Source: Centropus unirufus (Eukaryota; Chordata; Aves; Cuculiformes; Centropidae). From it: a stretch of DNA of 64,000 bases. The position numbers and the translations under genes are program-made. The stretch covers positions 352,057 to 416,056 of the forward strand of contig VYZI01000526.1 of the NCBI GenBank assembly GCA_013397695.1, written 5' to 3'. The notes under the pieces are model-generated. The model was not told where the DNA came from. It was given only the letters and a program-made list of their open reading frames with translations, and ran no database searches. Below, piece by piece: positions 23,699 to 36,400 of this stretch. The stretch's first letter is position 1; every line of letters starts with the position of its first letter.

Positions 23699-23831
23699 CT
23701 AGAACCAGCTGACTTGGTTGGATTTGAGTCCAGTGAAGCACATGTTGTTGGAGCAGCCCCCACCATAGACTGGAGGGCAGGCTGAGCATGGCCGTCCCAC
23801 CTTGTATGGTGCTTCTCCCAGCCAGTTGCCC
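23699..23831 (-). CDS. R3HDML: R3HDML terminal coding exon (Cys-rich tail)
   Basis: Encodes GNWLGEAPYKVGRPCSACPP through KSNQVSWF and a TAG stop (23699-23701). The acceptor is TTTTTAG. Confidence 0.95.
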
Positions 23832-26800
23832 CTAAAAAGAGAAGAAGACACCACTTTTAAGCTTGATTGCCTCACTGCTGCCACCAGAGCAGCTGGCAAG
23901 GCAGGAGGATGGCACAGAAGGACTTTCCTCCTCACACTTACTTGATGGAGTAGTTGCAGACGAGGAGGATGGCGTGCCGCCACGTGCTGCCCCACACCCG
24001 CACGTTGGTGCAGGTGCTGAGAGCACAGCCCAGGCGGCTGGAGGATGCCCACACCATCTGTGCCAAGACAGAGAACAGGCCATGTCAGCAACTGCCCACC
24101 TAAGTGTCCCAAAGCCAGTGCCAGTCATCCTGGAGTCCTGGAGAGCTTCATCCCACCAGGGAATCGCATCACACACGAACACAAATTTCTGGGGCTGGAT
24201 GCTGTGCCCATCACAGAGAGTGTTTTTTATCACCACAGGGCGATTTCTTGCTGATCCTCTCTGTCTACAGCCTGTACTGCCCTTTAACTGCCTTGCCAAG
24301 CTCACTCAAATGAGCAGCAGCCTGGGTCACATCGCTAATTTACCCAAATTAGTTCCAAAACCTCGCCCTGAAGCATTCCCAGTAGCTTATCTTGCGCGCA
24401 GGGAGGTGAAAAAGAGCCAGGAGCTCCTCCTAAAGCCTCTCCAGGCTGACTTTCTTCCTTAAAAAGTGTATCTTGCACATTTACAACCCAGAGCATCCCT
24501 GAGCATCCCCACAGCTGAGCCACATGGGGATGCTGATGCCATGGTAAAAGTTGAGCCATGTGGAGGAGGTAATTAGGGGCTGGCACAGCTTTGCCAGCAG
24601 ACAGGGGAGTAGAGGGGGTTTTTCCAACTTGTGTTAGCCAGGCTGCTGGTGGATGTGCCAGGGGATGACAGGATTGCATTCCTGGGGAGTCGGACACAGC
24701 TGGGTACTATAAAGCTTCTCCATCACAGAGAAGAGGATTTGTGCTTGGCAAAAGCACTAAGGGACTTTTTTTTTTTTTTCTTTTCACCACCTCTAAGCTG
24801 CCAGCAGGGTAATACAGAGAAAAGGCCAAAGCGCGCAAAAAAGCTTTAAAAAAGGTGAAAAACTCCCAGCCAACCAGCTAGAAGGTCCCAGCTGCACTTC
24901 AGTAGGCTGTGAGCCCCTGGACACCTCCATGCATGCGGTCCTATTCCCATGGGAGCCCGGGGTGAGCGAGCAGACTGCACCCCTCCAGCAGGCACCGTGC
25001 CTGCTGCCAGCCCTCCCTGCCCTGATCTGAAGGAGGCAGCTGCCAGGATTCAATCCCAAATTCCAGCTACTAGTGGGAAAAGGGTTGCTCACTGCATGGG
25101 GTGATGCAGCACTTTGCAGCCAGGTCCTGGGGGGCTGCCGGGGCCAGCTGGGGGCTGCGGTGCTCACCTGTGTGTAGTGGCTGCAGACAGAGCCACTGCA
25201 TTTGGAGGGGCAGCGGGGGTTGCACTCGTGGGGGTGGGGAAAGGAGTAGTGCTGCTTCTCCTGGTGCCACGATTTCACCATGTCCACAATGGAGCGGTAC
25301 CTGCAAAAGGGGCCACGCAGAAGGTGTAACTCCTCGCCCTCAGAGGTCATAGGGGAGGAGAAGGGGAAGGAGGAAGGCTCCATGTAGAAGGAATGGGGGA
25401 GAGAAGTGGGATGGAGCAGGGGGCAATGATGTCCTTGTGTCAAGTCCATTTCTGCCAAAAGCAAGAAGACCTGGCCTTTGCTGTAGGACTCTGCTCCGTG
25501 TGCCCAACAGAAGGGAGATTAGTGCCATACTCCCCAAAGGAGCAGTGAGCATCTCTGGTTTCCCACATTTACCCTGCTGCAAGAGCTGGACCCTCCTCCA
25601 ACCGTGCTGTGGGGGATCTCAACGTGCCTCTTGGTTGCATCCTAATCCTCTGCAACCAAGGTGGTTCAGAACCTCTCTGCCCCTTGCCCAGGGGGCTGTT
25701 GCTGCTCCTCTCCTCCAGCATCACAGGGTGTGGTGAAGTCCCAAGGAGCCTGCTCTGTGCACAGGGCACTCACCTTCCCGAGTGGATGGAGAGGTTCTGC
25801 CCCACGAATTTCATCAGCTGGGGAGGGCCATGGTCCCACAGGCAGCGCGCAGCCCAAGCCTCTGCTGCCCTGGCCAGCCGCTCATCCCACACCTGGCCAG
25901 GAGGAAAGGAAAAAGAGCAGGCAGGGATTTTGTCTGCCCAGAGGAGGGAAGAGGAGAAACCTGCTCCCTTGGGCTCTAGGGGCATTTCTAAGAATCACCA
26001 GGTGTCAAAACCAATGTGACTTGCACATCAGGCTGGGAAAAACCTCCCAAAGCAGGACAGCGTGTCCAGGAGCAATGAACCACTGGACTCATAGAGTACT
26101 CACTGCCCAGGCAGGGCACAGGTGCAGTGCAGACCCTGTGGTTGTGATTCTCTCTGGGAATGAGCTCCTTCTGCAGGTGGAGCTGGATCCAAGGGTCAAA
26201 CCCCACAGCCCTCTGCTGCCACTGCCTCTTGCAGCCATCCCCTCCACCACTGCCCTGGCCACAGACTAACTGGTGAGAACATCTGGTTCCTTCATGCATT
26301 ATTTAAAGGTTCCTCACCCATCCTGAACTGCTTTGGGAAGATGCCTGAGAGAGTTATTTTGGAAGGCAGGAATTTAGGCCAAGCAAGAAACAGTGCAGGA
26401 TGCTCCTGGGCACATCTGACCTGTTCTGGTACCCAGCAAGCCAGGCTTCCCCCTGTCTCTACTAACCCAGCACCCAGCGGCTACCCAGACACTCCACTGG
26501 AGCCCTGGTCTTCTCCCTGGGAGCAGAGCCATGCGTGGCACCTCCTGCCCCAAGGGTCCCATTTTGTGCCCCCTAATATACCCGCTCTTGGTGGATCCCC
26601 ATTTCTCCTCCCTTTGGGACTGGAGCTTAGGAGCTCGAAGCAGGGTGGTGACAGCCTGAGGAAAGCTCTGCCTGGTGTGGACCTCATCCAGAGGAGGTGC
26701 CCAAGCCAGCGAGGCTCCTCAGTCTCTCTCCTGCATGATGCTTTTCCCATCAGCTGGCATCCCTGGGAGTCCTGCACCAGCTCCTGAGGGAACTTGGAGC

Positions 26801-27495
26801 TTGGGATAGGGCTGTCCCTGCTGGCTGCAGCTAGGGGAAAGGCTTCCACCTGGGTTTTGTGTTGAGACCTGAACTTTTCACACTTGTAAACCACTGCTCT
26901 TCTCCTAATGCTCCCTGTACATTGTGGCTGGACAGATCCTGCCATCCCATAGCCAGCAAGCTCCTAGACATCCCAGCTATGGGACCAGGGGTCCTAACTA
27001 TGCCCCCAGGTGGAAACATCTCCCCACTGAGACTCTGTCCCTCCTATACAGAGGCTGCTCGGGTCTGCACTGCAGTGGGGACACAAAGCATCCCCCGGGA
27101 CAGGCATTCAGCTGCAAACCCAGCGCAGCACCCTGACCTCCCCATGTGTGGGTGCCCTGTCCCTATCACGCTGGGTGCCACAACACGGGTGAGCCCCTCA
27201 ACCCCACCACGGACCCAAAACCACCCTGACTCACCATATACTCCATGTTGGCAGCGGGGGGAGACACCTGTGCCCGCACTTGGTTGTGATAGTCCAGAAT
27301 CGCACTCATGTCATGGGAGGAGAGGTATCGCTTCCGACGGCTCCGGGGGACCCCCACCCCCCACAGCAGGCCCGTGGCTTTGACCCCGGGGGGGGACAAG
27401 AGCCCAGTGGCATTGGGCAGCAGGAAGGAGCTGGACTGCTGCATCATCCAGAAGGTCAGGGCGGTGAGGTACAGGTGCAGGTGGAGCACAGTCAT
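23699..27495 (-). CDS. R3HDML: R3HDML, secreted CAP-superfamily (CRISP-like) protein, complete
   Basis: Five coding exons join in phase to 762 bp (253 residues plus stop): 27235-27495, 25774-25892, 25168-25300, 23942-24057 and 23699-23831. Human R3HDML is also 253 residues, from memory. Residues 1-20 look like a signal peptide. N28 and N120 are glycosylation sequons. RSRRKR (51-56) is a furin-like dibasic site before the CAP/SCP domain (about 60-210). The domain carries His70 (DYHN), Glu98 (AAEAW), GQNLS at 118-122 and the HYTQMVW signature with His168. A short Cys-rich tail follows, ending KSNQVSWF. The GQNL motif has Gln where many CAP proteins have Glu, a feature I recall in the human orthologue. 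The protein is presumably secreted; its biochemical role is poorly known and protease-inhibitor labels in this family are by similarity. The ATG at 27493-27495 has A at -3; an upstream in-frame GTG extension is not supported. Confidence 0.95.
23942..24057 (-). CDS. R3HDML: R3HDML coding exon 4 (CAP signature)
   Basis: 116 bp starting MVWASSSRLGCALSTC, which completes the HYTQMVW signature with exon 3, and ending LLVCNYSI plus AA of a Lys codon. The donor is GTAAGT. Confidence 0.94.
25168..25300 (-). CDS. R3HDML: R3HDML coding exon 3 (CAP domain)
   Basis: 133 bp encoding YRSIVDMVKSWHQEKQHYSF through CSHYTQ, ending in phase 0 with a GTGAGC donor. It contains several of the CAP disulphide cysteines and His168. 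Confidence 0.95.
25774..25892 (-). CDS. R3HDML: R3HDML coding exon 2 (CAP domain)
   Basis: 119 bp encoding VWDERLARAAEAWAARC through GQNLSIHSG plus two bases of an Arg codon, with a GTGAGT donor. The phase matches exon 3. Confidence 0.95.
27235..27495 (-). CDS. R3HDML: R3HDML coding exon 1 (signal peptide, furin-like site, start of CAP domain)
   Basis: 87 codons starting MTVLHLHLYLTALTFW and ending PPAANMEYM, followed by GTGAGT. The intron is phase 0. A possible 3' splice-like GGAGCAG lies upstream near 27534, so part of the 5'UTR may be on another exon. Confidence 0.94.
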
Positions 27496-30400
27496 GCTAG
27501 CCCGGCTGGGGGTACTGGCTGGGTGGCTTTCTGCTCCCACACAGAAATGAGCGAAGGTAAGGCAGGTCGCCAGCCCCCGCTGCCGGTGCTTGGGTCTGGG
27601 AGAGAAAACAACGCAGGCATCGCTCAGGTTTGCAGTTTAAATGCAAACAGCACTTCTCAAAAGAAGATGGAAATAAATTTTCCTATTTTCCTTTTAAAAA
27701 AATTTTTTTTATTAATCTCTTTGACAACTCATTTATCAGAGCAAATTCCCCAGGAACAACAGGGTCACGGCTGGGAACTGTTTTTCTTGCTGTTACTTTA
27801 AAATAATAAAACAAAATAAGTACTGAACCTCCCCCCTTTTATCACTTATCACACGTACCTGCCAGGCAAGGACTAATTAGGATCATGCTGAGTTATCCAC
27901 CGCAGCCGCCTGCCCTGTAAATCCCCAGGCACTTGGTGTGTTGAGTAAATCCCCAGAACAAATGGAAAGTTTATAGCACTAAAGAAACGCACAGCAAGTT
28001 TTAAAAGCATCACTGAGAATTCCTAATGGCTTTTTATCTCAGAGGAAGAAAAAAAAAAACAAACACCACAAAACCAGAATAACTTAAAAAAAAAAAAAAA
28101 AGAGGAAAGAGTTGGAATATCTCCTTATCCATCAGCCAATGCACCTCCTAACCTGCCAGCCCTTCCCAGAGCAGCGGGGAGGATGTTGCCCCCACTACGT
28201 ACCTTGAGGACTGAGCCAAGAGCAGCCGAGCCCGGTGGCGGCAGCCGGTGGGATTGACCTTTGCAAACAACTTGCTGGGGCAAGATGAGGGGGAGAGGTT
28301 TAGCCTAGCCCTGCCAGGCAGCCCACCGTGGCATCTGACGCAAAAGCTGCATCTTAACTCTTCCCCCAGGGAATGTCCTGAAGTTTGGAAGGAGCCCTGC
28401 TAGGAGATTTATAGGCTGGTGGATGCATCCGTGCGCACAGGCGCGCACGCAGGCACGCTGAGCCCTGCTCTGGGCTGGCAGGGGGAGGCGAGTGGAGCCC
28501 AGCGGGCAGAGGGGCTGCTTGGCAGCTGCTGGCTGAGGGGTTTATGAGCTGCCTACAGGGAGAGATTCCCAAGGTCGCCTCTTCCCCATTCATCATCCTC
28601 AGCCTGAGGTCCTGCTGGGAGCAGCAGACAGGAGAGATAATCCAGGTCGGCAGTGGATGCGGAGGTGGGGGTGGCAGTGGAGATGGTGCTCACCAGGAGA
28701 GCCAGTGCCACCCTGCTTTGGGGTAAGCTGAGCAGATGGGAGAGGTGTCCCTTGCCAGGGCTGGCTGGGAGGGGACTTGATGACCACACATGTCCCTGGG
28801 CCATCAGCTTCTCCCCATTAGAATTAAGCTTGTTACCGGATGGGTTTCCCAAGGACGAGGTTTTGCTGCAGCCGATGAGGGCTCTGGCCGCACCCCCCAC
28901 CGCTGACCTGAGCTGATGATGCCCAGCCAGGAGCATCTCGGTGGGGGGAAAAAGCCCATCCTCGGTGGGCTGCCTTCCCTCCAGATGTTTGTCCCCAGGG
29001 AAGGGAAATGGTTGCAAAAGTCTGAAAGCTGTAGACAATCCTGCAGCATCAAGTGTGTTTCCCTGTAACATCCCAGCTGTCATGAAGCCTGGAGCCAGCT
29101 GAATTATTACAGATCACAAAAATGCAAGCCTGGCAGGCTGGAGGGGCTGCTTGCAATGCTTGTCACATCTCTTCTTCCTCCCTCCATGCTCGGAGCCAGA
29201 GCAAGCAGCTGTGTGTGAGCCGCAGCAGGGCTCGCTGCAGTCATCACCCCATGGCTTGGCACCCCAGGTAAGCAAAGTGCCAGGTCTGGGCTCACCAGGA
29301 CCCAGGCAGGTCTGGAGCCAGGATCTGGGTTGCATGAAGGGGAGCACCCAAGCCAAACTCCCTCTCCTGAGCTAGTGGTGAAGGAGGAGGCATTGTGCTG
29401 AGATCAGAGTGTGCCTGGGAGAAAGCTAGTCCTCAGGCAGGGGGACAAGGAGGCTGCTGAGACAGTGCAAGGAGGAGAAGGCAGTCCCACAGCAGCTGCC
29501 ATTGCTGCTTCTTGCCCTAAGTGGCTTGACTTGGATAAGAATTGAGGATCCCAGTCACAGGATTAATGGCACATCCCAGAGCCTGACTGGTTTCACCCCT
29601 GAGACCCACAGTGCATCAGGAGCCAGTCAGGAGCTTGGGGATGAGCAGATCTGAGTGTGGAGCACAAATAATGCCCAGGTGCTGATGTGCTGTGCTATAG
29701 CAATATAGCCTTACCCTGACGTGAGCCTCTACTGAAATAGTCCTGCGTCTATATTTTTCCTGGCATCTGCTTTCCCATAAAGCAAATCAAGATGCTGTGG
29801 GCCCCAGGGAGCAGCTGGAGACATATGCTGGAGGGATATTTCCATCCACTCTCCACCCAGCAGGTGGGATGATGATTGTGCCAGCAAGGACACAGGGAAA
29901 CTATGCTGAGGCACCTCCAGCCCCACCATGGTGCCATGGAAAGGGACCCTTCTGTGTGAAATACAGCAGCACCCCATGAACCAGCAGGGCTGGGCACGCT
30001 GCTGCTGTGGATGCCAGTGTTGAGCGCGCCAAGGTGCCAGGGCGGCTTCCAGAGCCCACTGGCTTTCCAGGCTGCTGGTTGTAGGGTGTCTAACCAGCTG
30101 AGCTTCGCCTTTCTAGCACTAGACTACACCAAAATATCAGCCACCTCTCTGCAGGTGTCAGGCAAAGCATCATTCCCAATTTGCTAACACTCCTGTTTTA
30201 TGTCCACCTGTTTGCAGAGGTGAGTGCCAGCTCCAGGGGCTGGCAGGGGACGGCCCTTTGCACTGCACAGGCATGGCACACTCCGGGGCTGCCTCACTCA
30301 GCTCAACCTCGGTTATCAAATCTCTCATTAGTGGGGCTGGTAAAAGCCGTTTCATTCTCAGTGGATTAGGAAGGCAGATGGGGACACGCAGCAGTGATCA

Positions 30401-33400
30401 CAACTGGGAAAAGCGGGGACATGATCTGAACAGACTGGGAGAAGCGACTGCTACCAAGAGCACTGGGGATGTGTTATGGGGAGGGTTTTGTAATGATTTT
30501 TTATTTCACAGAAGCCAGAGCCCTGCACAGCAAGTGCTCGTCCAGCTCCATGAATGCAAAGCTTAGCATCTGAGAATTTCCTTTGAGTTTTGTTTCTCTG
30601 GGTCTCAGGCAGAGCAACCCCCCTGCACCCCTCAGTTCCACGCAGCAGCAGGGCTGGACTGCGCCTCTGCATGGAGACAAGGTGAGGGTTTTGTCTTGGG
30701 TGCAGATTGAAAGCACTGCTTAATCAGCACTCCACGAGACAATCCAAATTCCAGGAACTGGAAGGGGTTTGTGTCCCTGCCAGGCGTAATATCCTGCAGC
30801 CCAGACTGGCCTGGTTGCCAAAGCACACGGTATCTACAGCGAGGACCTTGCTGGGAGCCAAGAAGAACACGCATTCAGCTGGATACAAAGCAGCACCAGC
30901 AAATCCCTGGGTTCACAGCACTCTCTTGGCAGAGACACCTCCCAGTGCTTTTAAGACTGACACACATAGCAGCTCGCCCCAGAATAAGCCATGAGGCACA
31001 CAAGATTCTTCTGTCATGTTTGTTTCTCCCATCTGTTGACTTCAGGTGTCACCCATCACCCATGTATCAAGGGGACAAGTGGTGACATGAGCCCACATGA
31101 GGCTGAGCAGGGATTTGCCCTTTGCTGCGGAACAGGATCTGCTGCCACCCCATAGCACCTCCAGGCATGGAGGAGATGGATGCAGCTTTCTGTAGCTGGA
31201 GCTCCCTCTTTACCAGGAGTAAACCAAAACCAGACCAAAGCCTTATTTGAGCAAAACTATTTTCCCAAGTAACAATCACTTTTGCTCTAGTAAAATATGC
31301 CTCTAATGAACTGGCAGAAAGTCTTGTTTTCCAGCTTTGCTGAAAGCTGTTCATTTCACGCAGTCCTGCCCCAAACACAATCAGGAACTCCAGCTGTCCT
31401 GAAGCCCACTCTGGCAGGGAAGGAAAGTGGGGCTTCTGAACACTTTTTGCATTTCTAGAGCCCTGTAGAGGTCCAACACATCAGAGCATCCTCCTCACAC
31501 ATTGTGAAAGGAGATCTTCCTTCTGACTTGGAGCTCAGAAGATTTGATCACCACATTTTGCAACATGAGAAAGCCTAGACTGAACCCCTGCACACTTATT
31601 TGCGATCTCCCTGGAGTTAAACTTCCCGTTGAGCTGTAACACAGCTGGGATCAGCCCTGAAGTCTGAAGATTTCAGTCATCCTTCTTGCCAATTAGGACC
31701 AGATCCTTGTAAATGTTGAAACCCTTTCTGTACAAAGCTGAGCCTTGGAGAAGGTAGTGCGAAAAGCCAAATCTCACACTGAAGAGGTGACTTCCCGGGT
31801 TGCAGGAAGCAGAGAAGGAATTCCCATCTGCTAGTAGAACTGTACCTTTCTTGGTCAGAACACAGGGACACCACGCTGGGATGGACTTTTCCAAAGATTT
31901 CAGCCTTTCTTCGTTAAAATTAAAGACGTTTGGTAAGTATCAAACCCCTTCTCCCTGACATCTCAAACATCACAGGAACTGGGCAAGTTTCTCAAAGGGA
32001 AATTCACAATTTTAATGAGAACTAGTAAGAGTCACAAATTTTGATCATCTGAACTTTTCCTGTTTTTCACTGCTAAAAGCTAGGATGGAGCAGAAAGCCA
32101 AGGTAGCAATGCATGTTCACTTCACTTTCCCTTGCTGCATCCACCAGGTCATCTCCACATCCCTGAGGCATGCCAGTGTGGTACAGGCACACCAGGAAGA
32201 GGGCAAAATCAAGCAGGGGCTCCTGGGATCACCAGTAAATTAGAGGGTCTTGTTCTTTTGGCTTTCAGGTATACCAGGGAGTTCCCCTGCTCCTATTTAA
32301 TGTGCTGGCAGGATGGGCTTGGCGATAGACATGGCAGAAGGCAAACTTTGTAGTGGTGTAGACTGCACATAAGCTACGTGCCCTGGGGATCCAGGCGTTG
32401 GGAGCACAGGAGACACACCAGCCAGAGCATGGGAGACCAGAGCAAACCTTCCATCTGGAGCCTTGCATCTCCTCCAACAATTGGTTGCTGCTATAAACTG
32501 CAATTCTCTGGGCTTTACAGCAACCTTTGGAGCAAACCTGAAACAAGATAGGCCATGTGCCTTCACCAGAGCTTGCAGAATTATTTATGAAGGGTTCAGT
32601 TATTGATTTCTACCGGATTTTTTCCTGACCCCAGGCCCATGTAAATCCTGCTCTTGGAAGCTGCCTCCTAACCCACTTTGGCAGCGATCATGTCTCCTGG
32701 GCAGTGTTTCTGCTGTTCATGGCCAGCTGGCAGCAGCAGCAGAGGCAAGACTGTGCACTACCTGCCCCTCGCAGAAGAACATTTCCCTTCTGCTGGGGCT
32801 GTGGTTACAGGGTCAGAGGAGCGCTGGAGTCAGCAGTGAGGCACAGCTCACCTTAGGGGTACCACGAGCACAACCCTGAATGTGCATCCATGGGAGCACA
32901 GACCATAGCAGAGAGAACAGCAGGATGGACTGGAGAGGGCAAAGTCTGCTCCAACCTTTATCTGAACTCCTCAAGGCATTATGGTCTTCCCGTGACAGCA
33001 GGCTAACACGGTGCCAGCATGTGCCTTCTCAAGCCCAAACTCTGGGGCTCAGAGCACTGCCACTAATAAACATGAGATACTTTGCTACTCCCTCTTGCTC
33101 TTTCCAATCACAAAGACATTGATCTCCCCTCTGATTTGTCCGTTGAGCCCAAAGCCCTGGAGCCTTTCATGTGATGCCTACTGCTTGTCTGTACTTTATG
33201 TGCAATGTCCTCTCAAAACCCACCATTTCCACTTGCATATTCACTAGGACATGAGAAAAACTAAAAATAAAGGTGAAAAAAAAAACTTTCCCATTTTATA
33301 TATAGTGATGCTGCAGGATGCCAACTGTTGGGAGCGCAGGCAGGTGGGTCCAACCAGCCAGGCTGGTGCTGGCAGGGCAGCACGAAGCAGCCTTGCTCTC

Positions 33401-36400
33401 AGCCTGGCTAATGACCCACTAGACAAAGGCTGCCCGGGCATCACCCCAGCTCTACAAGCTGTGATTTGCTCCTTTTACTGGCCAGGTTCTGATAGGAGCC
33501 CAAACCTGAGAGTCTTCAGATCTAGCAGCAACCATAGCTGAAAACACAGCAGGACTAATGTCTTTGTGGTGCAAAGCAAAAACTACTTGTTTTGTGGTAT
33601 TAAGTGTCTATCAGGGCAACAGGATCCTACATAATTTCCTTGGTCAGTAGGAGAGTACAAGTCCTCCCACCTCCCTCCCCACGCCCCGCAGTGCTGTCAG
33701 AGCTGTGGTCCCCAGCAGCAACCCACGGCTGCCTCCAAGGAAGCTGCAAAGGCCACTGGCTCCAGCCAAGATATAATTGGAGCCTTTGAAAGGTGAGAAA
33801 TTTTTCCACCAGCTCTAGAAATAAATGTCTCTGAAGTTGAGTGCTGTGGATGGTAGTTTCTTGCAAAGGTACTTTTATGGTAACTGGGCTAAGTTTAGAA
33901 ATCTACTTACAAATAGCATGGAAGCTCCTCTCAGCACAGCTCAGAAGACAGTTAATTTGTGATGGTTAATGACATATTTTTTAGCACAGTGCTGTGGGTG
34001 TGGGATGGCCTCATTGCAATCTCCCAATGTGAGAAGAATCTAACAGGTCAATGGGAAGAGAGGGCCATTATACCACCAGTCATGGAGATGGAGATAGACC
34101 TAAACCTGGGAAATAAATATCAAGTAGGACCTCCTTGCAGCCACTGTGCCCACCTCCCCACCACCATCACCACCTCTGCTGCATACCCACAGCTAGCCCA
34201 CACCCAGCTCTGCCCAGGGACATGTGCCAGAGCCCTGGAAATGTGATGATGGGGGCAAGAGGGGTTTATGGTGCTTATCACCTGTTTGCCACGTGGTTGG
34301 CTTTCAAGGCTCAGTGGTGGGAAATCAATCGGTCCCACCCAGGGATCCTAGTGGGAGTTCCCAGTCCCATGGGGCATGATCAGCCTCCACAAAAGGCACC
34401 ATCTGAGATGAGCTGAGATTATTTCTTTCCCTGGTACCCAATACAGTAGGCACTATCTGTGTAATTGTCAGGAAATGCTGCCGGATCATCTGCTGCTCAG
34501 GGACTAGTGGATTGCAGACCCAAAAGCCCAGACCTGGTGAAGTGAAATCAGGACACCCTGGCAGCCTTACCATGTAATTTTCTTGCTTGGACAGGTGTGT
34601 GCTGCAGCTTGACTGCAGCCCCTGTGTATTCAGTCCATACCCTATTTTTTCCAAGACCAAATTTAAGATAGAAACTGAGCACCTGGCACTGGTTCACAGG
34701 CGGGTTTTTCATGGCAGCACAGGGCGGTCTTGTTCCCACTTCTCCTCTTCTCAGGGGTGGCCCCAGTGCTCATGTGCCCGGGCCTCCACTGTGGCACCAG
34801 CAAACGCCTTCTGATCAACCATGCCATTGCACAATTCAAAGCCTCCAGATGCAAAATGCTTTTTTTTTTTTTTTTCCCCACAGAAAATGGTTGCTCCTGT
34901 TTGTTTGTTTGCTTGTTTGGTTCAGACTAAATAACCATGGGAATAAAAGAGATGCTGATTTCCCTCCCCAGCTCAGAAACAAGAGGGAAACATTCGCAAT
35001 GGTTTATCTTTCCTTTGGATGTTAGGTCAGGGTCTGCTGAAGGTGTTGCTGCTCCTCAGGGTCTTCCTGGGGCACATCTGGCAGACTGGAGGATGTGGCT
35101 TCTGTGGGTAGAGATAACTCAAAGCCAGTCTGGCTTTAAAAGCAGACCCTGATGAGTGCAGGTGGTGCAGAAAGAAATACACAACTCAGGAGCTCCCTGG
35201 GGCATGCGGAGGAGATGGAGGGGCTTTGGACAGAAAAGATGCGCCCGTACAGGTTCTTCGCGTATTAATGTCTCTTCACAAGGCTGAGAAACAGCAGTGG
35301 TTCAGCTCTCCTAGCTGGCCTCAGCTCTCCTCGCTGGGGAGGCCAGCAGTGCTGAAGCAGAACAAGCACCTAATAGGTGAGATAGGGGTGTGATCCTGAA
35401 GCTCCTGGTCTCCTGAGTCACACTGGGCAAAAGACTTTCCATACCTATTTCTCCGTCTGTACTACCATTATGGTCTACAGAGGGCACTGGGGGCTGCTGA
35501 TGGCCAGCACTGCCTAGAGCTAGTCCTGCCATTCCAGGTGAGCAGGGCAGGATTACGCAGGATTTCTGTGATATCTGTAGGTTTTTGGCATTGAAGCTGA
35601 AAGGACCCTGGAATTTTTTGCTCATTTTTTAAATATCTCAATGTACCTGCACATCTCAGGGCTTCATAGCTTCTGCTCACAGAACAGGAGCGGCTTGATG
35701 GACCCTTTGTATTTCCAACCCTCCACTCTCCCATAAAGTTTTATTCTGAATCTTTGCCAAGAAACCTTCCTTTTCTCGTGGGACTTCCAAGCTTTCCCAT
35801 GTCCAGATGGCTGGATCCAAGCCACAAGTTTTCTGTCTGCCTAAACATGAAATTTCTCAGGTTCAACCATGGTGATTTGCCAGTACCATTTTGCTCGAAG
35901 CTGGACCAAGACTGGAAAAGCAGAAAATGAGGACTTTGAGGTGCTCTTTTCTACCTTATCCCTTAACATTTACATGTGGAAGACCACTCTGCCCTTCAAA
36001 CACAGCTCACACAGCCCATGCTCTGGCACACCAGGCAGGGATTGCAGAGCTCGTAGAGCATGGCAGCTCACTGCTGCCATGTTTCAGATTTACTGAGGCC
36101 TCAGCTGCTCCTTCTCTGTCCTGGATTCCACATTTATTATGCAAAATGTGCACATTTGGGGCCTTCATGCACCTGACCATCCAAAAAAGCAACCTCCTGG
36201 TTTTTGGACTGCTACCCCAAGGCTGAGCCAAGCACGTATGTGAAAAATAAAGGAATGGAAATCCAGAGTTCTGACTCTAAAAGTATTTGCAAGGTGATAT
36301 AAAAAAAGGAATTCCCTGTGCCAGACATTGCAAGAGGGAGCTGCAGTCCCTGAACTCACTCGGGTGCCCGGTCTGCCACAAGTGAGGAATTTGGTCGTTC

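Noticed and set aside
23863..24462. 199-codon plus-strand open frame
   Set aside because: Antisense shadow of R3HDML exon 4; the real coding strand is the minus strand.
25661..26269. 202-codon plus-strand open frame
   Set aside because: It is the antisense shadow of R3HDML exon 2 and its introns.
27496..27540. 15-codon N-terminal extension of R3HDML
   Set aside because: It begins with GTG rather than ATG and would displace the signal peptide.
34860..34882. Poly-T followed by CCCCACAG, resembling a splice acceptor (also at 38541-38557)
   Set aside because: No convincing downstream donor or coding frame pairs with it; homopolymer tracts before AG arise easily by chance.
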